This document shows positions 31,865 to 40,832 of a stretch of DNA of 64,000 bases, piece after piece. The number at the start of each line of letters is the position of its first letter. Positions within the stretch are counted from its first letter, which is position 1. The stretch is from contig NZ_FOGE01000018.1 in assembly GCF_900111125.1 (NCBI RefSeq), positions 1 through 64,000 of the forward strand, in the 5' to 3' direction. The notes below the pieces were generated by a model. The model ran no database searches, was not told the origin of the DNA, and was given only the letters and a program-made list of their open reading frames with translations. This DNA comes from Sphingobium sp. YR768. Lineage in GTDB: Bacteria > Pseudomonadota > Alphaproteobacteria > Sphingomonadales > Sphingomonadaceae. Position numbers and translations under genes: made by a program.

Positions 31865-33040
31865 TCAATAGACCTCCGGCACGGTGATGGTGCTGCCGCC
31901 GGCCTTCTCGATCTTGTGCTTCTCCTCGCCGGTGGCGACGTCCAGTACCAGCGCCTCGCCCTTTTCGCCGTTCATGTAAAGCAGCGGCTTTTCGGTCTGC
32001 GACACTTCGATATTGTTCATCGGGTCTTTCAGCGTGAAGCGCTTCACGACCTTCTGCGCGGCGACATCGACCTGCCACACTTCGGTTCCGGATTCCTTGT
32101 GCGACCAATATTCGCCCTTGTGCATCAGCACGAACAGCGTGCCGGTGGCGCGGTGCAGCGCCATGGGCTGCCGCCCGCCGGGATACCAGTTGACGTCCAG
32201 CGGCTTGGAATCGCCGACGCGGACACCGGCGGCCGTCTGGATCGAGAAGGGCGCGGACACGGTGGGCGTGGCGCTGATCCGGGCGGTGTAGATCTGGCCG
32301 GTATAGGTCAGGAAAGTGCTGGTCTTCTTCTTGCGATCATAGGCAAAATTGTCGAAGATCGGGTCGTTGGTCGCGTCGAAGAAGGGGGCGGTATGGGTGA
32401 TGTCCCCCTTCGTCCCCTTGATCGCGACGGTGGCGAGCGATCCGTCCGAACAGAGGGCGGAGAAGCCGACGCCGGGATTGGGCATCAGGCTGGCGCAGCC
32501 GGGCAGTTCGATCGCGGCGGTGAATTTCTTCTTGGCGAGGTCGACGATGTTCACGCCCGATGTCGGGCTGAAATCATAGACATAGGCGGTCTTGCCATCG
32601 TCGCTAACGATGAAATTATTCTTGCGTGATCCGATCAGGATACGGCCGGGCAGGGCGATTTCGGTGACGAGGTTTAGCGTCTTGCTGTCATAGACGGTCA
32701 CCATATCCTGCCGGGTGCCGCGATCCCCCTTCGACCAGATGGTTTCGGCGACATAATAATATTGGCCGGCCGGATCGATCGCCATGTCGGCGAGGCGGCG
32801 GGTTTCGACCATGCCCTTCATCTTGCCGCTTTCGCCGTCGAAAATGCTGGTGCCCGGCATATCCCACCCGCCATCGACATAGAACCATCTCGGCCTGGGC
32901 GGGTCGATGGTCATGACATCGGATTCTTCCGGCTCCACCGACGCCTTGGTATCGGCAAGGTCGGCATGCGCGATGGCGGCGCTGCCCAGCAGGAGGGCAG
33001 AAAGGGCGGTGGCGAAAATCCTGCGACTGGTGGTCGACAT
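31865..33040 (-). CDS. mauB: amine dehydrogenase heavy chain
   Basis: 391 residues with a signal peptide (RRIFATALSALLLGSAAIAHA). The mature part is a seven-bladed beta-propeller of the methylamine/aromatic amine dehydrogenase alpha-subunit type, with family segments RWFYVDGGWDMPGTSIFDG, GRILIGSRKNNFIVSDDGKTAYVYDFSPTSGV and LFVLMHKGEYWSHKESGTEVW. It forms the periplasmic alpha2-beta2 enzyme with the light chain, oxidising a primary amine to an aldehyde and ammonia. Aromatic amine versus methylamine cannot be settled on this subunit alone. Confidence 0.92.
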   Translation of the reverse strand: MSTTSRRIFATALSALLLGSAAIAHADLADTKASVEPEESDVMTIDPPRPRWFYVDGGWDMPGTSIFDGESGKMKGMVETRRLADMAIDPAGQYYYVAETIWSKGDRGTRQDMVTVYDSKTLNLVTEIALPGRILIGSRKNNFIVSDDGKTAYVYDFSPTSGVNIVDLAKKKFTAAIELPGCASLMPNPGVGFSALCSDGSLATVAIKGTKGDITHTAPFFDATNDPIFDNFAYDRKKKTSTFLTYTGQIYTARISATPTVSAPFSIQTAAGVRVGDSKPLDVNWYPGGRQPMALHRATGTLFVLMHKGEYWSHKESGTEVWQVDVAAQKVVKRFTLKDPMNNIEVSQTEKPLLYMNGEKGEALVLDVATGEEKHKIEKAGGSTITVPEVY

Positions 33041-33359
33041 GCTGGCTGATCCCCCTTGATGCCTGCTGCGTCGACGTCAAGTTTGACACTTGTCCAGATT
33101 CGGTCAAGGGGGTGAAACGGTCCGGCAACAAATAAATGTCGCGGCGCGATAGATGGTTAGGCGGGGTGGGCAAGTTTGGGACGAGGGAAAGCAGGTAGAA
33201 GCGGAAATGCGAGGCGATGATGTGCTCCTGCGAAAGCAGGAGCCTGGGGGCGACCTGACGCTTCATTGCCCTAGGTTCCTGCTTTCGCAGGAACACCATT
33301 GAGCCAGAGCGGACTTTCCCCAATCCACCCCAATCTGCCGTTTGACGGCGCCGCGCCGG
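33041..33359. promoter_or_regulatory. amine dehydrogenase promoter region
   Basis: 319 bases between the TetR gene and the heavy chain. An inverted repeat CAAGT-5-ACTTG lies at 33078-33092, about 40 bases before the heavy-chain ATG, and could bind the TetR-type protein encoded just upstream. A palindromic element fills 33222-33297. Nothing else is seen. Confidence 0.4.
33222..33297. repeat. CTCCTGCGAAAGCAGGAG element, copy 1
   Basis: A hairpin GCTCCTGCGAAAGCAGGAGC at the left end, about 35 bases of spacer, and GTTCCTGCTTTCGCAGGAAC at the right end. The same two hairpins occur at 41890-41955. Confidence 0.85.
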
Positions 33360-34031
33360 CTAAGCCGGTTCGAGTTCTCGTACGGGGGCGAGGGCGGCGA
33401 TTTCGCTGGAGGTCGCGGTGCGGGCCAGCAGGATGAGAGACTGCACAGCGAGGGCAGTGAAGGCTGGCATCCGGTCGGCCCAGGGCTTGCCATGGCCCAG
33501 GAATGGCGTGGCGCCCTCCATGGTCGCGCTGATGAACAGGGCGACGGTGCGGACATCATCGTCGGATAAATCGGGATTGATGGCGGCGACATATTCGCCG
33601 ATTACGCCATGCACGCGCTCGTAAAAGGCCTGCACCCGGTCGGCGACGAATTCATCATGGTTGGCCAGCGCCCACAACTCGGTGAAGAGATGGGTGGTGC
33701 GCTTCGAACTGATATCGTCGAGGCACAGGATGATGACCAGCTTCAGCCGTTCTTCGGCGGTCAGGCCCGGCTTGCGCACCAGATCGTCCAGCATCTTGCC
33801 ATAGCTGTCGACCAGTTCGTCCAGCAGCACCTGGATCAGCATTTCCTTGCGCGGGAAATGATAGCTGACATTGCCCACCTTCATGTCGCAGCGGGCGGCG
33901 ATGCGGCGGATCGTGAAGGCGGCAGCCCCCTCGTCAATCAGCACGTCCAGTGCCGCCTTCAATATGGCGTCGACCGTTTCGGTGCCGCGGGCATAGATGC
34001 CGGGGCGGGAAGGGGCGAGGTGCTGCGTCAT
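33360..34031 (-). CDS. TetR/AcrR family regulator
   Basis: 223 residues. The N-terminal HTH is of TetR type (TVDAILKAALDVLIDEGAAAFTIRRIAARCDMKVGNVSYHFPRKEML). The C-terminal ligand/dimer domain contains TTHLFTELWALANHDEFVADRV. It lies just upstream of the amine dehydrogenase operon on the same strand and could control it, though the divergent glycosidase side is also possible. The start may be ATG 34031 (MTQHLAPSR) or 34055; neither has a strong ribosome site. Confidence 0.85.
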   Translation of the reverse strand: MTQHLAPSRPGIYARGTETVDAILKAALDVLIDEGAAAFTIRRIAARCDMKVGNVSYHFPRKEMLIQVLLDELVDSYGKMLDDLVRKPGLTAEERLKLVIILCLDDISSKRTTHLFTELWALANHDEFVADRVQAFYERVHGVIGEYVAAINPDLSDDDVRTVALFISATMEGATPFLGHGKPWADRMPAFTALAVQSLILLARTATSSEIAALAPVRELEPA

Positions 34032-34120
34032 TTGCCTTGGGAGGCGGTGTAACATTGCTTGCCCGTGCTGGCCAGCAAAGATGGACCGGGGATGGAGGCT
34101 TCTTTCCGGTCCTTCGTTGT

Positions 34121-36160
34121 CTACCCTTCAAATAATTTGAATTCGGTCAGGCGTATGGCCTTGCCGGCAGGTTGGGTGAAGAGCAGGCGGAGCTTGCTGA
34201 CCGGGCGTTTCGTCCAGTGGATGTCGGTCACGCCATTGGCGACCGGGCTGCCCTTGGGCGTGGCGATATCGCGCCAGTCGCTATCGACCCAGGCTTGCAG
34301 GCGATAGTCCTGCGGCACGGCGAACCCCTTGCCATCGGCGAAGAAGGCGAGTTCGGCGCGGCCAAGATCGACCGGCTTGCCAAGATCGATCGCATAATAT
34401 TGTTGCGATGCGGCCGGGGTAGGGGCGGACGACCAGCCATTGGGCAGTTCGGAGAAGAACCAGACGCGCCCGTCGATCGCGTCATGGACATTTTCGGCGT
34501 CCGTGTTGCTGGACGCGGAGCCCATCGGGAACTGGCCGCGCACCAGCTGGACGGCGCGGTTGATCGGGCGGGCGATCGGCGGCGTGGCGACCCGCGCGAC
34601 CGGCACCTCGACCCGGCCCAGCGTGTCGCGGCGGGCGACTTCGCGGCCGTCCACCTCGATCGCCAGGCCCTTGCCGCGTTTATAATGGCTGCCGTCTGCA
34701 TCCCATGTCACGGCGACCTTGTGGCCATGATAGGGGACGTCCTGCACCCGGAACCAGGCGAGGGCCTGGGAATCGCGAGCGTCGGGCAGGAGGGGATTGA
34801 CCTCCAGCACATCGTCGGCGCGGGGGCGGATGCCGACCAGACCGGTCAGGACCAGATCGTTGAAGCCGGAATGGAAATAATGATGGCTGCGATCGAGGCC
34901 GACGATCGGCTTGCCGGTTTCGGGGTGATAATCCTCCTCGATATCCAGCCGCCGGTCCTTGCCGCTGCCCTGATAATGGAGCGTGGCATATTGGCGCAGC
35001 AGGCGCATATAGGCGCTGCGGGTGACGGGGCCGTCCGCGCGGTAATGATCGAGCAGATTGGCCATGGCGTGCAGCACCTGCGTCGTCTGATAGGGCCAGA
35101 CCGGGCCGTTCCACTGGCATTCGGGCGCATCACCCAGATAGCGATATTGCCGCATATAATATTCGTAATTCGCCTCGACCGTGCGCATGCCCGCCTTGCC
35201 GCCAAGCGAGGCGGGATCGAGCAGATGCGCCCAGGCGGCGGCATATTTCGCGTCGTCGGGGACGAGATCGAACATCCACGGCAGATAGCCGACCAGTTCG
35301 CGATTGCGGATCGGGTCCCAATAGTTGACGAAGTCGGTCTTCGACTGGTGGCGGTCGATGAAATGGCTGAGCCTGTCGCTCCACAGATCGGTCAGGACGC
35401 GCTTTTGCAGGGCCTCGGCGCGGGCGGCATAATTGGCGGCCATGGCCTTGTTGCCGGCCATCTCGGCCATTTTGGAAAGGGCGCGGGCATTGGCGAACAT
35501 ATAGCTGTTGACCGAGGGGCGGAAGGCGTCGCCGCCCCGGAACCCGTCCTTGCCGCCTGAGGCGTCGATCGAGGAGACGGTATATTCGGTCGCGTCGAGC
35601 AGAGGCTCCACGAAATAGAGGCCTTTGTCGAAGTCATATTTATCGTCCCACAGGCGATAGATATGGTTCATCACCGGCAGATGCTTCACCGCGTCGGCGC
35701 GATCGCCATCGACCAGATAGCGGCCCCATACGCTGTCGGCCATATGATCGGTGAAGTGGCGGTCATTGCCGCCGCTGCCATACATGAAGTTGATGTAGTC
35801 GTCGGCGAAGCGGCGATCATTGAGCCAGCGTCCTTCGCCGATATGGAAGCCGCTGGCGTCGTTCAGGCTGGCATAGGGATGGCGTTGCCAGTCGACATCG
35901 TCGAAAAATTCGGTGGTGATATAGCCTTCCGCGCCCAGATCGCGCTGATGCCCGCGATAGACCTGCCAGCGATAATAATAGACGGCATCGATGGCCGGAT
36001 CAGCGGATTCGAAGAAGGGGATGCGGTCGCGATACCAGGGCGCGTCATTGTCGAAGCGCTGGGCGGCGATGGCGGCGGTGTCCATCGAGGGGGCCGGGGC
36101 GGTTGCGCCGATCCCCATCAGGGCGGCTCCCGCCAGCAGGACCATCTTCATCGCGCGCAT
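34121..36160 (-). CDS. MGH1-like (alpha/alpha)6 glycosidase with discoidin-type domain
   Basis: 679 residues with a signal peptide (about 1-21). Residues 45-470 resemble the (alpha/alpha)6 toroid of GH63/MGH1-type enzymes: YYYRWQVYRGHQRDLG, AECQWNGPVWPYQTTQVLHAMANLL and the acidic DIEEDYHPETGK. The C-terminal 140 residues read as an F5/8-type (CBM32-like) domain (YYAIDLGKPVDLGRAELAFF...KLRLLFTQPAGKAIRLTEFKLF). It is periplasmic or exported, within the arabinan locus, so an arabinose-containing oligosaccharide is the likely substrate, but no specificity is known. AGGAGG lies 8 bases before ATG 36160. Confidence 0.75.
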   Translation of the reverse strand: MRAMKMVLLAGAALMGIGATAPAPSMDTAAIAAQRFDNDAPWYRDRIPFFESADPAIDAVYYYRWQVYRGHQRDLGAEGYITTEFFDDVDWQRHPYASLNDASGFHIGEGRWLNDRRFADDYINFMYGSGGNDRHFTDHMADSVWGRYLVDGDRADAVKHLPVMNHIYRLWDDKYDFDKGLYFVEPLLDATEYTVSSIDASGGKDGFRGGDAFRPSVNSYMFANARALSKMAEMAGNKAMAANYAARAEALQKRVLTDLWSDRLSHFIDRHQSKTDFVNYWDPIRNRELVGYLPWMFDLVPDDAKYAAAWAHLLDPASLGGKAGMRTVEANYEYYMRQYRYLGDAPECQWNGPVWPYQTTQVLHAMANLLDHYRADGPVTRSAYMRLLRQYATLHYQGSGKDRRLDIEEDYHPETGKPIVGLDRSHHYFHSGFNDLVLTGLVGIRPRADDVLEVNPLLPDARDSQALAWFRVQDVPYHGHKVAVTWDADGSHYKRGKGLAIEVDGREVARRDTLGRVEVPVARVATPPIARPINRAVQLVRGQFPMGSASSNTDAENVHDAIDGRVWFFSELPNGWSSAPTPAASQQYYAIDLGKPVDLGRAELAFFADGKGFAVPQDYRLQAWVDSDWRDIATPKGSPVANGVTDIHWTKRPVSKLRLLFTQPAGKAIRLTEFKLFEG

Positions 36161-36188
36161 CCGTCATCCCTCCTTTGGCAGAAACAAA

Positions 36189-36267
36189 ATGGCGGCCGTA
36201 ACGGGACTGGAGAGCATCCCGATACGGCCGCCATGTTATGGGGCACGGCGAGGAGACGCCGCGCCCC
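36189..36267. other. two hairpins between the TonB receptor and the glycosidase
   Basis: ATGGCGGCCGTA pairs with TACGGCCGCCAT over about 36190-36234. A second hairpin (GGGGC..CGGCG...CGCCG.GCCCC) covers about 36240-36267. They follow the receptor stop codon and precede the glycosidase. No T tract is seen, so they may stabilise the receptor mRNA or attenuate read-through. Confidence 0.6.
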
Positions 36268-36275
36268 ATGGGCAC

Positions 36276-39107
36276 TCAGTCAAACTTGAAGCGGACGCCG
36301 ACAGCAAAGGTCCGGTCGATCAGCAGCGTGCTGGAGTTGAACTCGGTCGGATTGCCGACATCGCCGAACTTGTAATAATTTTGCTGCTTCGCCTTGGTGA
36401 TGTTCACCGCGTCGAAGGTGATGCCGATATCTTCGTTCACATTCAGGGTCAGCTGGAAGTCCAGGCTCTTTTCCGGGGCGCGCCACATGCCGATCGGGTT
36501 GGCGAAGGCGCGGGCTTCATTGTTGTTCAGGAAGCCCTTGCGCCAGATATAGGACAGGCGCGCGCCGACCGGACCCTTATCATAGGCCAGCGTGGCGTTG
36601 TAGGACAGCTTCGACACGCCGAAGAAGGCGGACTTGGCCGTGCCGGTGATTTCGCCAGCGTTGTTGACGACCGGGATCGTCTGTTCGGAGTCGAGGATCG
36701 TCGCACTGCCGGTGAAGCCCAGGCCGTCCAGGAAGGTGGGCAGATAAGACGGGAAGTAGGTAAGGCCCAGTTCCACACCCTTCAGCGTGCCGTTGGAGGC
36801 GTTTTCCGGCCGGGTGATGTTGAAATATTCGGTATAGGTTTCGTTGCGCGGCAGATAATTGTCCGGGATGAATTCGCGCACGGTCAGCGGGACGACCAGA
36901 CCGTCGATCTTGCGCTGGAAGAGCGTCGCATAGATGGCGCTGTTGCGTTCGAAATACCATTCGAGCGCAAGGTCGATATTCTTCGAGTGGGTCGCCCGCA
37001 AATTGGGGTTGCCCGACGAACCGGTGCCAAAGCCGACGCGCGACAGGTCACCGCCCAGCGCCAGATTGGGGTTGAGATCGCCAAAGGCCGGACGGCGCAG
37101 CGTTTCGCCATAGTTGAAGCGGATGCGCAGATTGTCGGTGATATTGTAGCGCGCCGTGAAGGATGGCAGGAATTTCTGCGACCCGGTGGAGACGGTGGTC
37201 CGGGCGAAATCATTGCCGCGATCGAAATAGTCATAAAGGGTGTCGATCGCGACGAAGCGAACGCCACCTTGCACCTGGAGCGGACGGCCGAAGATTTCGG
37301 CTTCCCCATCGGCGACGATATAGGCGGCCAGATTGGTTTCGTTGATGCCGAAGACATGGCCGAAGGTCATTTCGTCCGACAACAGCAAGCCGGGCGCAAC
37401 GGCACGGTAGAGCTGGCGGATGGCATCCTTGTTCATGCTGCGCGGATCGGCCAGCACCCAGCTGGTCGGAATATCGGCGCGACCGTCGAAGAAGCCGCTG
37501 TTGGTGAAGGGCGTGCCTTCGCCCAGTGCGTCGAGCGTAATGCCCAGACCGCCAGCGCCCTGATCGCGGATATAGCTGTCGGCATTGCGGTTGTCATAGC
37601 GGAACCCCGCCTTGATGCGGCGCAGGAAGCCTTCGTCCCACTTATATTCGCCGTCCAGCATCAGGGTCAGCGCGTTGCCGGTATTCTTCGTGCCGCTGTC
37701 GAAAAGATTGCCCACGGTCCACTTGCTGGCGTCGGTCAGGACTTCCTGATTGCCGAAGCTGTAGGAGGGCAGGCCGCCGCCGGCATTGAAATCGATGTCG
37801 AGGTCGAGCGGACCGCGATCCGTACGGATGGCGAAGAAGGAGGTTTCGTTCTTGCTGTCCTGATAAGCAACGTCGGCCGTGATCTTGCCGCGCTCGCCCA
37901 CATCCCACTTGGCGTTCAACGCATAGACATAGCTGTCGGTCTTGTTGGTCGCCATGTCGCCGCTGTTGAAGCCGGCAACCGACCCCATCCGGCGCGACTT
38001 GATGATGTTCGTGCCATCATACAGTTCGAAGCTGTTGGCCACGTCGGCAGGCAGATCGCCCCACCAGTCGGCGAAGCTGAAGTGCAGGCTGTTGAAGGTT
38101 TCGCCCCGGAAGCCGGTGTAGAAGACTTCGGCGGTGTAGACCGAGCTGTCATTGGGCGCCCACTGGAGCGCGGCGTTGATCGAGGGGCGTTCGCGCTTGC
38201 CATAGAGGTCGGAGGCGATGACGGCGTCGCGGGACAGATAATAGGGGGTTTCCACGCCATTGATGTTCAGCGTGGAGCCCGGCGCGGTCGGCAGACCGGC
38301 GTCTAGGCCCGGCGTCCAGTTTTCGTTGATGGCGCCGGGGAAAATGCGCTGCAACGGGGTCAGGCCCGATCCTTCCGGCGGATTTTCGGTGGCGAACGGG
38401 ATCATCGCGCCGGCCTGAAGATTCTGGTTGCGAAACTGGGCCTTGGTGTAGCTGCCGTTGATCAGGAAGCCGATGTCGCCGATGCCGGTTTCCCAACGGT
38501 CGCTGACGAGCAGGGCGACGTTCGGATTGAACTTGTCGGCCAGTTCCGAATAGACGCCGCGCGCCAGACCGGAGATGGTGAAACCGTCGAAATCGAGCGG
38601 ACGGCGGGTTTGCACGTCGATCTGGCCGGCGAGCCCGTTTTCCAGCTGGTCGGCCGAGCGGGTCTTGTACACGTCGATCTGCTTGACGAGATTCGCGGAG
38701 ATGTCCTGCAACGCGAAGGATGTGCCGGCGGCCGTGAAGATATTGCGGCCGTTGAGCGTGGTCAGCGGGTCGGTCAGGCCGCGGATCGAGATGGTGGCGG
38801 CTTCGCCACCGGCGCGGTCCGTGACCTGAATGCCGGTCACGCGCTGGAGCGCTTCGACGACATTATTGTCGGGCAGCTTGCCGACATCTTCCGACACGAT
38901 CGAATCGACGATCTGGGTTGACTGCTTGCGGACGTTGAGCGCGCCGACGATGGAGGCGCGGACGCCCGTGACAACGATGTCTGCGGCTTCGTCATCGGCG
39001 ACGGCCTGCGGCGCGGCGACGGCAGGCGTTTCCTGCGCGTGGGCGGCGCCTGCGAGCATCAATGCGAAAATGGAAGCGGAACCGAGCGCGATTGGCTTGA
39101 TGGCCAT
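36276..39107 (-). CDS. TonB-dependent receptor of the arabinan locus
   Basis: 943 residues. The signal peptide ends in GAAHAQ. A TonB box (ADIVVTGVRASI) is followed by a plug with KQSTQIVDSIVSEDVGKLPDNNVVEALQRVTGIQV and GGEAATISIRGLTDPLTTLNGR, a form typical of carbohydrate-linked receptors in Caulobacter and sphingomonads. The barrel ends in FAVGVRFKFD. GGAGGAT lies before ATG 39107; the longer open frame upstream is non-coding. Two copies of the CTCSGAC motif are at 39150-39180. It likely imports arabino-oligosaccharides across the outer membrane (inference from neighbours). Confidence 0.93.
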   Translation of the reverse strand: MAIKPIALGSASIFALMLAGAAHAQETPAVAAPQAVADDEAADIVVTGVRASIVGALNVRKQSTQIVDSIVSEDVGKLPDNNVVEALQRVTGIQVTDRAGGEAATISIRGLTDPLTTLNGRNIFTAAGTSFALQDISANLVKQIDVYKTRSADQLENGLAGQIDVQTRRPLDFDGFTISGLARGVYSELADKFNPNVALLVSDRWETGIGDIGFLINGSYTKAQFRNQNLQAGAMIPFATENPPEGSGLTPLQRIFPGAINENWTPGLDAGLPTAPGSTLNINGVETPYYLSRDAVIASDLYGKRERPSINAALQWAPNDSSVYTAEVFYTGFRGETFNSLHFSFADWWGDLPADVANSFELYDGTNIIKSRRMGSVAGFNSGDMATNKTDSYVYALNAKWDVGERGKITADVAYQDSKNETSFFAIRTDRGPLDLDIDFNAGGGLPSYSFGNQEVLTDASKWTVGNLFDSGTKNTGNALTLMLDGEYKWDEGFLRRIKAGFRYDNRNADSYIRDQGAGGLGITLDALGEGTPFTNSGFFDGRADIPTSWVLADPRSMNKDAIRQLYRAVAPGLLLSDEMTFGHVFGINETNLAAYIVADGEAEIFGRPLQVQGGVRFVAIDTLYDYFDRGNDFARTTVSTGSQKFLPSFTARYNITDNLRIRFNYGETLRRPAFGDLNPNLALGGDLSRVGFGTGSSGNPNLRATHSKNIDLALEWYFERNSAIYATLFQRKIDGLVVPLTVREFIPDNYLPRNETYTEYFNITRPENASNGTLKGVELGLTYFPSYLPTFLDGLGFTGSATILDSEQTIPVVNNAGEITGTAKSAFFGVSKLSYNATLAYDKGPVGARLSYIWRKGFLNNNEARAFANPIGMWRAPEKSLDFQLTLNVNEDIGITFDAVNITKAKQQNYYKFGDVGNPTEFNSSTLLIDRTFAVGVRFKFD

Positions 39108-39149
39108 TATACTATCCTCCCCTGGGCTGGCGCCATACGCCATGCATGA

Positions 39150-39180
39150 ATTACTCGGACTAATTATTGCTCCGACAAAT
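39150..39180 (-). promoter_or_regulatory. two CTCSGAC operator-like sites before the TonB receptor
   Basis: ATTACTCGGACTAAT (39150-39164) and ATTGCTCCGACAAAT (39166-39180), spaced 16 bases centre to centre. The first is a palindrome (ATTA.TC.GA.TAAT). Related sites occur at 45666-45680 and 49329-49343. Proposed binding sites for the GntR-type regulator at 45755; inference. Confidence 0.6.
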
Positions 39181-39289
39181 GAAGCGCAAGAGGGAATTTG
39201 TGCGCGGGGCATATGAAATATGTTGAAATGTGATATTAATGCCGCAGCCGGAAAATGCGGCATTTTGCGGCCTGTCTCCGCTACAATGC

Positions 39290-39332
39290 CAAAGAAAAAC
39301 GAGCGCCTCGCTGGTGGCGGGGCGCTCGTTTG
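39290..39332 (-). terminator. terminator of the arabinan enzyme operon
   Basis: On the minus strand AAACGAGCGCCCCGC pairs with GCGAGGCGCTCGTTT (39331-39317 with 39312-39298) and is followed by TTCTTTGG. It is about 25 bases after the GH43 stop codon. Confidence 0.75.
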
Positions 39333-39357
39333 ACGTTGAATAGTCAGACTTATGTCG

Positions 39358-40785
39358 TCAGTCGAGATGCCACCATGCGCTGGGGTCACGGCTCGCCACC
39401 AGCGTCAGCTGGCCTGCGGCATTGCCGATCGCCTTGCCCGGCACGGCGATCGACACGAAGCGCGCGGCGTGCAGCGTCTTTTCGTCGAAGCGCACGAACT
39501 GGCTGCGGAGGGCGAAATCCGCGCTCTTGCTGTCGGGTTGCAGACTCAGCGATCCGTCCTTGCCGGCGACCAGATAATGATCGGGCATCAGGATGGGGGA
39601 GAGCATCACGCTGCGCGCACCGGCGCGGCCGGGCGTCTGGCGGAACTGTGTCTGTGCCAGCGACGGATTGCCCAGCATCAGGCTGGTGCCGTCATGGGCC
39701 ATCAACTGCGCCGGGTTGGTGGACGAAATGAAGCGTTCCGGCAGCGGGCCATTGCCGACCGGCACGCCGAAATCGGGGGTGCCGTCGGCCGTGTAATAGA
39801 GGCGCTGGACGCGGGTGTGACGGTCCGGGTTGAACAGCGGGTCGCCCTGGATCGCCTCATAGTCGCGGCCATGATAGACGAGGATGTCGCGGCCCTGTTC
39901 GTCCACGGTGAAGCTGTTGTGGCCGGGGCCATAAACGCTGGTGGCGGTGTTGGTGACGAAGACCGGCTGGGGCGACTTGGTCCAGCTCTTGGCGTCCAGC
40001 AGATCGGCATTCTCGTCCGCCGTCAGCAGGCCCAGGCAATAGCGCGCATCGGTGGCGCTGGCCGAATAGGTCATGAACAGGCGGCCGTTGCGGTGCAGGA
40101 CGGCGGGGGCTTCGGCCACCTTGTAGCCGCGCACTTCCCAGTCGAGCGTGGGGATGGTCAGGCGGGTCGCCTCGCTCGCCAGCTTCAGCGGCGATTCCAG
40201 CTTAGCGATATAGAGGTTGCTGTTGGTGTCGATGCCCGGCTCCTTCTGGGCCCAGGCGAAATAGCGGACGCCCTTGTGCACGAAGCTGGTCGAATCGAGG
40301 TTGAAACTGTCCCAGGGCGCCTGAAATTCGCCCAGCACGCTCCATTTTCCGGTCATCGGATCGGCGCCGTCGCAGACCACGGCATAGGTGCGGATGCGGA
40401 ACACATCGTCCCCGCCGCCGCTGGGACCGGCGGCGAAATACATATACCATTTGCCGTCGATCTGGTGGAGTTCGGGCGCCCAGATGAAGCCGGAGCGCGG
40501 GCCGCTTTCCTCATGGCGCCACAGCACGGCTTCCTTGGCGGTGGCGAGGCCCGCGATCGTCTTCGACCGGCGCAGGACGAGGCGATCATATTCGGGGACG
40601 GAGCCGGTCATATAATAATAGCCGTCATCATGACGGAAGACCTGGGCATCGGCGCGCTGCTTGACCAGCGGGTTGACGGGCGCCGGCGCGGCCGCCTCGG
40701 CCGAAGCGGTGCGGGCGATCGCCGGCGCGGCCGAAAGCGCGGCGGCGCTGCCGATGAAGCCACGGCGGGACAGGGTGAAGGGCAT
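39358..40785 (-). CDS. GH43-type arabinofuranosidase/arabinanase
   Basis: 475 residues. A twin-arginine signal (SRRGFIGSAAALSAAPAIA) predicts folded export. A five-bladed propeller of GH43 type follows: RADAQVFRHDDGYYYMTGS (base Asp region), RSGFIWAPELHQIDGKWYMYFAA, GYKVAEAPAVL (acid Glu region) and SVYGPGHNSF. About 130 residues at the C-terminus form a beta-rich AbfB-like domain. GGAGAG lies 6 bases before ATG 40785; an upstream frame to 40836 is ignored. It should release arabinose from arabinan side chains or ends; the exact linkage is open. Confidence 0.85.
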   Translation of the reverse strand: MPFTLSRRGFIGSAAALSAAPAIARTASAEAAAPAPVNPLVKQRADAQVFRHDDGYYYMTGSVPEYDRLVLRRSKTIAGLATAKEAVLWRHEESGPRSGFIWAPELHQIDGKWYMYFAAGPSGGGDDVFRIRTYAVVCDGADPMTGKWSVLGEFQAPWDSFNLDSTSFVHKGVRYFAWAQKEPGIDTNSNLYIAKLESPLKLASEATRLTIPTLDWEVRGYKVAEAPAVLHRNGRLFMTYSASATDARYCLGLLTADENADLLDAKSWTKSPQPVFVTNTATSVYGPGHNSFTVDEQGRDILVYHGRDYEAIQGDPLFNPDRHTRVQRLYYTADGTPDFGVPVGNGPLPERFISSTNPAQLMAHDGTSLMLGNPSLAQTQFRQTPGRAGARSVMLSPILMPDHYLVAGKDGSLSLQPDSKSADFALRSQFVRFDEKTLHAARFVSIAVPGKAIGNAAGQLTLVASRDPSAWWHLD

Positions 40786-40832
40786 CAGAGTCTCTCCGAA
40801 ATGCGGCATGGGAATATAATCAGACAATTGAG

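Noticed and set aside
35991..38306. 771-codon frame on the plus strand
   Set aside because: It is antisense to the arabinan TonB receptor and the start of the glycosidase; no domain is seen.
36276..39389. 1037-codon reading of the TonB receptor
   Set aside because: The upstream 94 codons cover the operator-like sites. The signal peptide and GGAGGAT place the start at 39107.
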